From Echinococcus granulosus (taxonomy: Eukaryota; Platyhelminthes; Cestoda; Cyclophyllidea; Taeniidae), in assembly GCF_000524195.1 (NCBI RefSeq), contig NW_020170439.1:222296-286295 (forward strand): a DNA stretch of 64,000 nt, given 5' to 3'. The stretch's first letter is position 1. Each line of letters begins with the position of its first letter. The position numbers were made by a program, and so were the translations under genes. This document shows positions 14,691 to 25,500 of this stretch, in pieces. The notes beneath the pieces are model-generated. The model was not told the origin of the DNA and ran no database searches. It saw only the letters and a program-made list of their open reading frames with translations.

Positions 14691-15567
14691 TATAAGTAAC
14701 TTCTTCAAGTTTTATTTGAGAAGTATGCTACAGCTGCAGGCACCGTTGAAAAACGAATTTAAATATGTGGTGCCAGTAAAGGTCCACTGGAGGACAATCT
14801 AGAAGACCCTATTCCGAGATTGTGCAGAATTTTACATAACACTATTAAAAAGTTAGATGAATATTGACGTTTCGTAAGATTTTTAGCACTTTGGAAAACA
14901 AATTACTTTATCGCAACCCTCTACATTTTTTAAAATTGTCCTGCTGCTTTATTTCCTGATAATTCTCATTCTCTTTTTTAAACAAATTAAGATAATTAAT
15001 TTGAACCAGTGCTTTTTTGCCAATTTCATGTTATAGTTTCGGAGGGAGAATAGTGCCTATCAAGCTAGAAAAGCAGATAGAATGTCCAAAAATGTGCTTT
15101 GCATGAATAGGATCTACTGACAGACGCATGGAGTAGCTACGAGACTGGAGTGCAGATCAATCTCACCATACCAGAAAATATTGAATAAGTTTATTGCTAT
15201 TTTTCACATTTGCATTATAAAAATATTTTGATCCTTTAATTAAATTACCTATTACTCCTTCTAGCCAGTGAGAACTTTTATTACTACATATTCTGTCTAA
15301 AAGAGTGAAAATAGGACAATATTTTAAAGAAAATTAGTGAAGTTTGAGAATTGTTGATCTGGAGGATGCGTCAACATGCCAACAATAACTTGTCAGTTGA
15401 CTTGCTCACACAGATGCCATGAAATAAGATGCTTGAAATAAAGCCTTGCTATGCATTCACAGAAGAGGGTGTTAGGGAAGCACCGGGAGATCAGGGAAAC
15501 AATCAAATCTTGGCTAGCACTTTAAAGTTATTACCAGTTATAAAGTAATGGAACCTATATAAGGCTA

Positions 15568-15855
15568 TTATTTCTTTGCTTCACGACCTTGAAAGTTTTT
15601 TTTTCTACAAGGGACATAAGAGGTTAATAAATACATTCCAAACAGTAAAGCTAAAAACCGAACACATTTTTTCCAAAAAGTTAGCGTAGTTTGAACTTTA
15701 TGGTTCTTACGAAACAGGGGTGTTTCAAAGTGCTTAAAGAGTATGCGCTGCCGAAAATCTCGGGTATGTTCTAAGCTCTGGAAACCATTAGCATCATGAT
15801 ATAAATGCGCAATCTTTGGCAAATAACTTAAAGGCAGACCACTTTAAAGAAGAAC
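15568..15855 (-). CDS. Uncertain ORF or exon with one predicted membrane segment
   Basis: An open frame of more than 84 codons on the strand opposite the GPCR, about 350 bases upstream of it, with stop TAA at 15570-15568. There is no in-frame ATG near the start; the frame opens after a TAA and would need a splice acceptor, so if real it is a terminal exon. The product starts hydrophilic (KIAHLYHDANGFQSLEH), then has basic residues and one hydrophobic segment (RFLALLFGMYLLTSYV) followed by a Lys/Arg-rich end, the layout of a small single-pass membrane protein. No family was recognised. Length alone is not beyond chance here. Confidence 0.2.
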
Positions 15856-15999
15856 TTTTCATTGCTAGTGAAGAGACAATTTATTAATGTACAAAAGAAG
15901 AATCTTCTTTAAAACAGCTAAACCTAATAAAATTGCCAGTGAAAGGCCTAAACTTACAAAATATTACAAAACGCATTTCCTAAGTAGCATTTTAGGATT

Positions 16000-16175
16000 C
16001 TATGTATTATATAGTTGAAATCAACAGCTTAGCGATCTTACCAATCACAAGGCAGCCTCACCTCTCCCCACCAATCAGAATGCCCAAGTCGTCTTAAAAG
16101 CTATCACACCGGTGCAGCACATTTGTCTTCATCCCATATCATCCAATTCTCTCCAAACCACATTCTCCGGTGGTC
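16000..16175 (+). promoter_or_regulatory. Candidate GPCR promoter with paired CCAAT boxes
   Basis: The 175 bases before the receptor ATG hold two identical CCAATCA boxes at 16041-16047 and 16071-16077, thirty bases apart, and a TATATAG stretch near 16009. The segment from 16050 to 16175 is more C-rich than the surrounding DNA. The spacing suits a promoter and short 5' UTR, but the TATA-like motif lies upstream of the CCAAT boxes, which is not the classical order. No transcription evidence is available, so this is inference from motifs and position. Confidence 0.3.
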
Positions 16176-16801
16176 ATGGAACCTAAAAACATTACCGCTG
16201 CAGCCACCAATTCTGTTACAACTGATTTTATCCTTGATACCCATAAGTACGCCATTATTGCTAAGGAGTTCTCCTACTACGTCAATACGTTAAACTACAA
16301 TGTCAACAAACGCATCGTAATGGCACTCTACTCTCTCATCTTCCTCCTTGGATCATGCCTAAATCTCCTTCTAGTCTACACAATCATGCGTGTCCGCAAC
16401 CCCAAATCGACATCGAATCGACGGATGCTGTTAATGCATGTGTTCTGTGATCTTGCATTAGTGTGGTTCGGAGTGCCCTACACTGCCTACACCGTGGTCT
16501 ATAAAAGTTGGCAGCTGGGCTCCGTCATGTGTCACGTGGCTTCATTTCTAATTTACTTCATTGTGGGTCTCACAAACTTCCTCCTTGTGTCAATCTGTCT
16601 CAATCGGAGCATTGCCATTGCAAGAGCTGGACGATGGGCAGGTGAAAGTGACTACGATGTCAACTGTCGTGTGACTGCTCTCCTTACCGCTGCTATTGTT
16701 CTTGCTGTCGTGATTGCTCTCCCCTCGGCGATTGTCTCGAGAGTTACAAATAATATTTTCAAAGATCCTCTATTTACTGCACTTGCACCACCAATTTGCA
16801 T
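16176..16801 (+). CDS. Rhodopsin-class GPCR, exon 1 (N-terminus to ECL2)
   Basis: Encodes the first 208 residues of a seven-transmembrane receptor, probably plasma-membrane and peptide-type. The ATG at 16176 is the first in the open frame. An NIT glycosylation sequon lies at residue 5. TM1 is about 47-71 (motif GSCLN, N63 as position 1.50), TM2 about 82-108 (D92 as 2.50), W112 precedes TM3, C119 is the conserved 3.25 cysteine, TM3 ends LNRS at 142-145, TM4 is about 166-186, and C208 is the expected ECL2 partner of C119. The exon ends in phase 2 at a good donor (GTAAGT at 16802); reading on gives an immediate TAA. Oddities: the DRY motif is NRS, and TM4 has no tryptophan. The class A assignment is firm. 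The ligand is unknown; TM6-TM7 look loosely like galanin/allatostatin or other neuropeptide receptors, which is a weak inference. A further upstream coding exon cannot be excluded. Confidence 0.92.
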
Positions 16802-19800
16802 GTAAGTTCAGTGCTTTCACTTAAATTTTTTTCTCCGCAAATACAATTTGAAATAATTAAATAAGATATCATAAAAAGAGGAAAAGTTAAAACAAAAATG
16901 TGTCAGAGCATTTTGACCCAAGTATCCTCTGGTACTGTCCAATTTTACTTTGTTTGGGTGCTTGTGTACGAGACAATGAAGATTAGACACCAAATTTTTC
17001 TCAAGAAGTGTATGTTTTATTCAAACTTTTTTCTAAAAAAATTACATCTTTTGAGATGAACCCTTAATTATGCAATTGTGATGTGGACGATGTCCGTGGT
17101 GGGCCAATTAGAAGAGGGATATTTTTACCTCCCATTTTAATTTCTTTTAAAAAAGGTATGTCTTAATATTTTACTGCTTAGCACTACTTAATCTCGGAGC
17201 GTTAGGAGGAATTGCTTCCTACCTACATTAATCATTAGTATCCATAAATTTTCCTGTTGCATCAGATTTATTCATGACATTTAGGCGCGGAGGAATGAAC
17301 TTTTCCCTCAACTTTTGGAGGTACTCTGATACAGATCGGCAGACACGTTAGAAAGAGGGTCGTAGCCCCCTGAATGGTGTCAGTGGACAGCGTGAATTAT
17401 CAATCAGTTGTCAACTGATATGACAAGCTGTACAGGTCAAAATAGATTGACGACAATATCATCACACTCTCGCACATCTTATTTACGCATTTGCTCGCCA
17501 ACCTTGCATTGATTGTTGCCTTTTTAACAACACAAAAATAGGCTCTATTTTTAGTTCACCTTAGTGACAATAATCCTAACAACACTTTTAAGGCTTATAC
17601 TTTCCCGTGACAATTTATAAAGCCTTTGATACACCTTTTGAATAGGGTTATTTACTTGTAGGTCTACACTTTATACTGATGGCTTTTAGTGATTTCTATA
17701 ATTTATATAGCAGAACGGTCCTGTCTGGAGTCAGTGGTGTCTTATAGCCTTTTCTACCGCTCTTCCCTCATCCTGGGGCAATTAATCACTCCTCAGTGGA
17801 GTGCAAAGGTAGAAAATTTAGTGTCTAACCTAAACGTTGAATTAAATTGCCAAAAAGACTTTTCTTGCTCTCGCTTTTTAAATACCTGAAGAAGTGCTGG
17901 TGGAATTTAATACTTGTTCTCCTCTTCCACATTTCTCCCCCAATGAGGTGAAATTTTTACGGAGAAAGTGATTACTGCTAAACTGGAACACAAAATATTT
18001 TAGAGTCCTCAACTAAATTAACATTTTTACAAATTTTAGAAATTATTAAAAGCTGAAAGATCTTACAAATTCTTGTCAATTTTGTAAACAGCATTTTTTG
18101 AAAACAATGGCGATTAAATTCATGTTTACATATTGTAGAATACTTAAATTAGCACGCAATTTGGTACGTAGTTGATTCAACTAGACTGGAGCAACTTACT
18201 TTTAAAATACAAGTTAAAAGGGGAACTTTAAGATTCAAAAGTAAAGTATCTGTCCTTATTTCTTCCTTCTTTCTTTGCATATATTTGCACTTTCAAGAGG
18301 CCGAGTTTCCTTTAAAATCGTCCATCCAATGTGCAAGTCATTTACTACGATTAACAATCTTTTTGGCTCATTTATTTTTTCCCTTGGACAGTTCACCGAA
18401 AAATGGGCTCTTCTTATAAATCAAAATAGTTAAATAACGTCGAATGACGAGTTTCCCCGACCTAAATGAACTGAAACTCATCAAGTTCTTTGTAATTGTC
18501 TACACGCCGTTTGCCCCTATACCTCGCCCTACCTCAGTCCTATTATTTAAAGTTTCCTCTCGTATTTTATCCCCACGCACGATAACATTCCGTCTTTAAG
18601 ACACCTGAAGTTGGTTTTCAAGCTGTACCCTCTGATTTCACTGGGCGATTCAGATGCTACATTTGATTGTATTCCTTTTCACGTTGACAAGTACACAAGA
18701 TACAGGATCTGATCGCAGACGTCAAAAAAACAATTTTCGTGACCATCATTTTTTTATCGCCTTTGGCTTTGGATTTCAAGCTTTTATTTATGTCCTTAAA
18801 ACCCTAGGTATGCTAAACTACTTTCCTTTTCTCCCTTCCAATTTTATCCTTCTCTAAATAAGCCTGGACATGTTAAAATTTACTTCACTGTCTATAGGAA
18901 TGTAAGTACATTATCTAGTTGTCTGTGTTAAAAGTTTTTTTGAACGTTGCTTCCGAAGTCACTTAGCTTGGAAAATTCCGCAGGTGCATTCCATGTAGCG
19001 AAACTTAAGTTTACCTCACCTAAGATACAGTACAGAGGCTGTTTTGGGGAAACTTCCCTTTCTTGTTTTCACTTAACAAAGAATTTTTGAACAAATAAAC
19101 AGCTAGACAAAGCAGTTGTATCTACGTAGGTCACCCCTTGAAAAAACTATCTGTTTACCATTCCCCGATTTGCTGTTATTTTTTCTATACTAAAGCCCGA
19201 AAAACGCACAATCGGAAATTCACATCAAAAGGTTTGTCCCACGAAATTTATGAAAAAAGTACTTCTGGTAAAAAAATGAAAGTCTTAAGGGATTTGGTGG
19301 TTTAATCGGTGATGTATCGAAGGAAAGGCAGGCCCAACCCACATTTTATCACCCCAATCAGAGGCTGCGAAAATAAGTTATTTTCAAAAGTTTTTACTTC
19401 TAATCCCCTCCGTGCACTTTCGTGTTAAATAAAATTGGGTGATTTGAAGGCCACTTGAGTAAAATCCTTTAATAACCTTGGTAAATTTTTTCCTCTTTCC
19501 CTACTTCCTTCCAAATTTGACAAGATGGAAGGTTAGTAGTCAAAAGTTGGATTTACGAAAAAAGAATTCCTTTTCATTACCCTGTATTAAATAAGGTGGT
19601 TAAATTCACTGTTGCCAGGGGTATGGGCCGTTACTTCCCTCGGGGGTTTATTGACTCGGGTGTCGGGGGAAGTCCAATTAGTAATCACCAATTAATGCAG
19701 CAATTTTTGGGTTAAATCCGTTAGATAAAAAAAAATTTTCGCATTCTGTGTAGTTATGTAAGTGTTTTGATCTCCAATTCCATTTTTTCACGTACTCGCT

Positions 19801-21402
19801 TTTAAAACAGGGAGCCAGTTGTTGTGGAATCTGTAATTTATTAATGGTCTAATGGTAAAATACGTTGTTTTAAATGTACTCCTTTATTCGCGGAAACAAT
19901 CTATACTTAGTAAGTAGGATATTTTTAAGCAAATTTTTAGGTCTGAAGAAGTCTTTGTTTGCTCCCTAGAATATCCTATTTCACATTTTAAAACAGTTAC
20001 TCAGACACAAATTTTTTAATTAATTAAAAAAATGATCAATGTAAATTGGATTAAAGGCTTAAGATCTATTCATTATCCATTAGTGTAATATAAAGGAGAA
20101 AGATCGACTCTTCTCTAGTGTAAATGCTCCTTAAACTTCTTATGGAAGGGAAATGGAAGTTTCGTCCTCAAATTTAATGCAGTCCACAAGTCTGTCAGAT
20201 TTTATAAGTTAGACTGAACGCCGTCTAGGCTATAACCACTAAAAAAGGGGTCAGAAGTATGCAGTTACGCCGTGAAAATTTCCCACCCACCAGGTATATC
20301 AATCTATCAAAAAGGGACCAATCTACTTCATTTGATTCTTTTACATAACGGTTCCTGGAAAATACCTATCTTTAATAGCATGACTTTTTGAACTGAAGAG
20401 GGTGCCAAATTTAGAAATGCCATAAACAGTAATTACACCAGACAGTGCTATTTAAAGAGCGAAATAATCACGCGATCACAGAATGACAAGGCAAATGGCT
20501 AGTACTACTGCCATGTTAGTGTTTACGTGCCAAATCATGTGTTGACACATTTAGGTTGCTGAATTACCCCTTGGGCTCAAAAAGCAAGAAGTCGTCAACC
20601 TAATAACACTGTCACTTGTGAACTAATCCAATTAGACTGACAGAAATCAAATGGTAGCAAGTCAGAATTGCCTCCCTTTTTGCTTACTCTTCTTATGGGA
20701 AATATGAACATTAGGATATTGCATTACACTGGGATATAGGATAAGATATAGCATAATCTTGGAGACCCTAAATTTTTGATAAGGCTATCGATATCACGGT
20801 TCAACGTTTAGTTCTAGGGATACAATTTGGCATATCCCATCTCTATAGCGCGCTTCCTTTTTAGCAGTGGCAAATAAATAATTAATCTCCAGCCACTTTC
20901 TATTCAGCTTTACTTCTGTTTCCCAACTTTTTAAACCTACTGGTAATTTTTAACCGAAAAGGGAAACAGAAAAATGTTGAAAACTAGGGCTTGAATAAGA
21001 ATGGTGGAAGATGGAGAAGATTCAGTGTCTCAGCCTCTGCCCTGAAGTACGTCCCTTCCCGTCCTGGCTGTAATGAAGAGACAAATAGTTTAGATGCGGA
21101 CTACCAGAGAATTTATCCATTACGTTTTATGGCTTTTAGCTGTAAAGTTTGAAATAAATTATACCTATCTACTGACCCCTAAACACATTTACACACGGAC
21201 AGAGGGAGCATGCCTATCGTTTTGCGAGCCACAGCAGTGTAGAGGGGAAATTAATTTCGGACAAATTTCGCAACTATCAAATTAGTTTACTCTTATCGAT
21301 TTATTAAACAGAAGCTGCACAAATTAATTAAAAATATTTTGTTTTTGGTATTTTAGTTATCATCTAGTCAAAATATGTAACACATGTTTAATATCTGTTT
21401 AG
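16802..21402 (+). other. GPCR intron 1
   Basis: Inferred 4.6-kb phase-2 intron between the donor GTAAGT at 16802 and a possible acceptor TGTTTAG ending at 21402. It is A+T-rich. Short ORFs inside it (for example near 17689, 18654 and 21094) lack family motifs and look like chance frames. A near-palindromic A/T block lies at about 20011-20033. No nested gene was recognised. The 3' boundary is tentative because the gap starts only six bases downstream. Confidence 0.6.
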
Positions 21403-22062
21403 AGAAACNNNNNNNNNNNNNNNNNNNNNNNNNNNNNNNNNNNNNNNNNNNNNNNNNNNNNNNNNNNNNNNNNNNNNNNNNNNNNNNNNNNNNNNNNNNN
21501 NNNNNNNNGGTCCAGTCGAGCCAAAATGGCCTACGATTTGACTCTGATCATCACCATCTACTTCATTCCTCTGATAGTCATTTGTCTAAGTCATCATATA
21601 GTTACCCAACAACTGCGTCGTTCTCATCAAATGCTTAGTCTCATGGGACATGCAATCAGCGCAAAGTGGAGACGTCGCCGTCAACGCCTCATTCGTCTAT
21701 GCGTGCTAATGACGACCCTCTTCGTGCTGTCCTGGTTTCCCAATCACCTCTGCAATATCCTCACCAAAATTTTTGACGTTCGTGGAGATACTGCGGAGAC
21801 TCTACAAGATTACGCCCTTTGTCTGGGCATCTCTAACACTGTCAGTGAGCCTCTACTTCTCATAATAACTTGTTCGGCTTATCAACGCTTTATTCGACGT
21901 CTACTTGCACGTTGGAGTTTGGTGAAATCGACCACAGATGCTGTGGAACCCATTGTCTCTTCCAGCATTGGTGTACCGGTCCTTCCCACCCCTGTTCCTC
22001 AACTGACCAATGAGGGTAAGAGTGAGTCGCAGGTGGAGCCCCCGGTGCAAAATGAAACTTAA
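21403..22062 (+). CDS. Rhodopsin-class GPCR, last exon (TM5-TM7, C-tail)
   Basis: Sequence after the gap (from 21509, coding frame from 21511) encodes the end of ECL2, TM5 with the conserved proline (FIPL), a short basic intracellular loop 3 (KWRRRRQR), TM6 with the toggle motif SWFP in place of CWxP, and TM7 ending SEPLLL. The C-terminal tail is about 60 residues, Ser/Pro/Val-rich, with stop TAA at 22060-22062. NPxxY is replaced by EPLLL. The start at 21403 is inferred: an acceptor-like TTTAG precedes AGAAAC, and joining it to exon 1 in phase 2 would read Cys-Ile-Glu-Thr just after the ECL2 cysteine. The 100 N at 21409-21508 hide the rest of ECL2; as written they do not keep frame, so the true gap length must differ. 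Exon identity is certain, its 5' boundary is not. Confidence 0.88.
   Translation, partial: RNXXXXXXXXXXXXXXXXXXXXXXXXXXXXXXXXXXSSRAKMAYDLTLIITIYFIPLIVICLSHHIVTQQLRRSHQMLSLMGHAISAKWRRRRQRLIRLCVLMTTLFVLSWFPNHLCNILTKIFDVRGDTAETLQDYALCLGISNTVSEPLLLIITCSAYQRFIRRLLARWSLVKSTTDAVEPIVSSSIGVPVLPTPVPQLTNEGKSESQVEPPVQNET
21409..21508. other. Assembly gap (100 N) inside the GPCR last exon
   Basis: A run of exactly 100 N, a conventional placeholder length. It interrupts the codons for extracellular loop 2 just before TM5. Confidence 0.98.
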
Positions 22063-22138
22063 ATGTTTCAGACGAGGTGAAATCAACCTCGAGAGGAATT
22101 GTGTTAAATGTAAATATGGAGTATTTTGTTACCATAAC

Positions 22139-22144
22139 ATTAAA
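22139..22144 (+). terminator. Candidate poly(A) signal ATTAAA of the GPCR gene
   Basis: ATTAAA, the commonest variant signal, lies about 77 bases after the stop codon. A canonical AATAAA occurs further on at 22498-22503 and could serve a longer 3' UTR. In such A+T-rich DNA either could occur by chance. Confidence 0.3.
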
Positions 22145-22497
22145 TAGTGCATTAATCTTTTTCATTGACCTAAATGAATGCGTTTGATGAATTTTTGGGA
22201 ACCTGAATACATGTGTCAAGGTAAACAAGTAGAATTTCTTTAGAGATACGTTGCTTGAAAAAAGTAAACGTTTTGATGAAAGGACCAAAGTTGTGGTAGA
22301 ATACGATGAAATTATTTAAACCTTCAGTCCGCACTTTCCTAATTATAGTTCTGGTGCCTTGTTGACGAAGCATGTTAACACTGTAATTAATAATTGGGTG
22401 GAACACAGTGAAACCGCTAATGAGAGATAGCATTAGGGAAAAACAGCTAAAAGGGGATGTTTTAACTGAAAAGTACAGATAAGAAGTCGACGAGCAC

Positions 22498-22503
22498 AAT
22501 AAA
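22498..22503 (+). terminator. Candidate poly(A) signal AATAAA of the GPCR gene
   Basis: A canonical AATAAA hexamer about 435 bases downstream of the GPCR stop codon, an alternative to the ATTAAA at 22139. Confidence 0.25.
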
Positions 22504-25500
22504 AGTCTCTAAAACATGGGTTACGAATTCTTTTATCGCTAAATTTTGTCATCTAAATATAGAGTTCGTTTTAGAACAGGTCAATAGGAAGAGGGGAAAA
22601 TGGCAGCCACCTATAAATTATTCGATTTGAGATCTCTAAGACAAACCCAACAACAACTAAATTGGCTATTTGGCTATTTAAGCTAAAAATAGACGCATAA
22701 TTATTAAAATTTTTATGAAGTCCATTCCTAATGACTGTTTAGATCAAAGGTCAGATGTATGTGTAACTTTACATCATACTATTCAGGCAAAATAAAAGAG
22801 ATCAGGAAATGCTTCCGACATGGTTCATTGTTTTTCCCGCAGTAAAAGCACTGGAGTAATGGAGGTGATTTTGCATACCAGCGCCTAAAATTCGCTGCCA
22901 AATGAAAAGTAAAGTCGATTAATTAATTTGACCAAAGAAGTAGAGGACAAAAAATCAACCACCGGTTGTGGTATAAAAGATATATGGTTTAAAAGAAAAA
23001 GAATCATGGCAAATTCATCTGGCGCCTTCCAACAGCTGAGTTACAAAGTAAGCACGGCTTTTAGAATTATCTAATCAAAGGAGAGTGACTTTACTTCTGG
23101 AAAAGTATTTATCTCGGAGGGAAGAATAGCTACGAGTTGACTCGACGTTTGGAATGTGCGAGAACTTTTCCGATTGACTCAATGGCACAAATGACTTGTG
23201 AGAGGCAACTACGCTTCCTTATCTATCAAAACTGATTTTTGAAAGTGACGGCACAATTCTGAACACTTTTCACATCAGTCGTGGATTTAGATGTAAAAAG
23301 AGGATAAAGAAAAGGACATTGCAAAGTCTTTGTAAGAAAAATACTCCCTACTTAAATATCCATTTAAAAACAATTTGATCCACTTTAAATTTTAGAGAAA
23401 ACTTTTAATTATGCAGCAAAGTTTTCAGCTTTTTTAAAAAAAGGAGGCAGCTGACTTATCAATCTCTATATGAATCCAAAACCAAGCACCCTACTTTAGG
23501 TTAGGGCAATTATTCAATGTTCTTTGCCTCAATTAAAAAGGAAACACCCTAAGTTTTTTAATGCGTGCTGCTAGAGTGGTTCTCAAATGACTTTTATCTA
23601 TCGTTTTCTAGCTTTAAGTAATTTGTTTGAGAAGAAACGCTTGGAGTAGCTTAATCTGAAATAAAATAAAATGGCATTAAATAGGGTGAGATGGAGCTCC
23701 TGTTGTAAATTACACCAGCCGCGTGTTTGTTTAAAGTTCTTGCATGCTGTGTAGTTTACCAAATATTTGTTGCCTACAGATTTTTCTCTCCCATGTCTGA
23801 TATTTTAAGGTAAGAGCAAGAGAATCAAGGAACTTTTAAGATGTAAAGCATGTAGATGTAATGGGAACGAAGGTACAGGTAGAGAATTTCAGGCTAACAA
23901 TATCTTCTAGAGCCATTTCTACTTAATAAATACTTAAGCAGTTCAACACCCTGTAGTCATGCTCAAGTTATTTTTACTTAAATTCACACAAGGATGTACA
24001 AATCATTTGATCAAATTCTCATAATTATGGATTTGTCATTTAATGTCTTCCTAATCTCTTCCACTTATTCTCTTATCGAGCTCTTGAAGCCTTTGCTATA
24101 AAGTCTATTTTACTTTTCGTGATAAGATTTTACCTTTGTTTTATCTTTTTATTTAATCTTTCTTGCCAATATTTTTTCAACAGAAAAAATGCATATCTTT
24201 ATAATCTCATTGCAGCCTTAACTTACTGACATGATTGCTTAGGAGGTCATTTATTTGACCAGATGTAGCAAAATTGTGCGTGACTTGTCAAAGCTCCACA
24301 GGATTCACACACGCTTTATTCATTTTATGCAAATAGGGGCAGTTTTGTGACAGTTACAACCTATATCTACAATGCTGCGGCCGTCCAAAGTTATGTGCCG
24401 TCACGCCAGAATGAAATTTTCTGCTCAGTAAATCTCAATTTCTACCTGGTTTACCCTAGGCAGTGGTAATTCCCTGCCTGGTATGTGTAAGCAAGAAATT
24501 CACACATGCACACACGCATAAAGCCTAAGTAGGTATTCGGAGAAGAGGTGATGCACACCTTGGAAATGTAGGCTAGGGATTGGTAAAAACACCATTCGGG
24601 GTAACCCTTGGTGTAATCATTTGTGTAATGTCCGGATGCAGAGGCCATTTCCCCCATAAGTAAAATCAGAGGGTAAGTTAATCTAAAAAGGGGCTGCTCG
24701 ACAGTCCCTGCAGCCCATCACACACGAGTAGGAGCCCCATCGCCTAGATTTCACATTTTTTTACTTTTACGGTAGTCTTTAAGTTAAAAGTGCCCACTAT
24801 TTGGCCTTGAATTATTTCATTACGAAAAAGTATGCTAATAGTGACGGTCCGGATTTTCATCGACAAGAAGTGAGTCGCTACTTAGTTGGAAAGTGGGAAA
24901 AAACCAAACCAGATCTTACAGATCCGAAATTGTTGTCAACTTGATTTGCCTTATAGACAAGCTCAAATCTCCTAACTCAATTTTAACCGATATCTTAAGA
25001 TTTAAGGCTTGAATAATGCCAAAAGTGATACGAGAGGACGATTAAAAGTGCCCAGTAGAAAACACATATCAAGGTTAGGTCAATAACGCACTACCTTTAG
25101 GTCTCCTTGATTTTGCACTAATATAAAGATTTCTCACTTTTATGGTTTTGTGGGCATCCTCTAAGGAAACAGAGAGATTCTAAGAGCTGATTTTTTCCCA
25201 GCTCAATAGACAAATGGGTCCTTATTATCAAAGATGGTCATGAGGGAGACCACTCTGCATACTTTCGTGGTGTAAGTGGATGAAGAGAAGAGAAATGGAT
25301 GCCTTTGGACACCTTAAATTGCATAAATACAAAAAATCAAGGCTCACAACAAAACTTTGGAGTAAAGTAGTTTTTTGTTTAAATGAAGGTGGGACTTCGT
25401 AATATGTGAAAGTTCAGTTAATCAGTCATTTCCCTAAAAGCATTTACTTAGCACAGCTATCGCTCTTTTAAAGCCGAGTCAGTTATTAATATTCACTTTA

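Larger units (their letters stand above)
1..15540. other. Intergenic region with diverged repeats; no gene recognised
   Basis: All open frames here are short, lack family motifs and have A+T-driven composition. Apart from family A repeats, the tandem duplication at 10.9 kb and the degenerate tetranucleotide tract at 11.8 kb, no structure was recognised. No tRNA-like B box in a plausible clover-leaf context was seen. Confidence 0.6.

Noticed and set aside
20011..20033. Near-perfect A/T palindrome (TTTTTTAATTAATTAAAAAA)
   Set aside because: Simple A/T sequence in an A+T-rich intron; no reason to assign a function.
21890..22288. 132-codon - strand frame
   Set aside because: Shadow of the GPCR last exon and its 3' UTR; composition follows the coding strand's third positions and no domain is visible.
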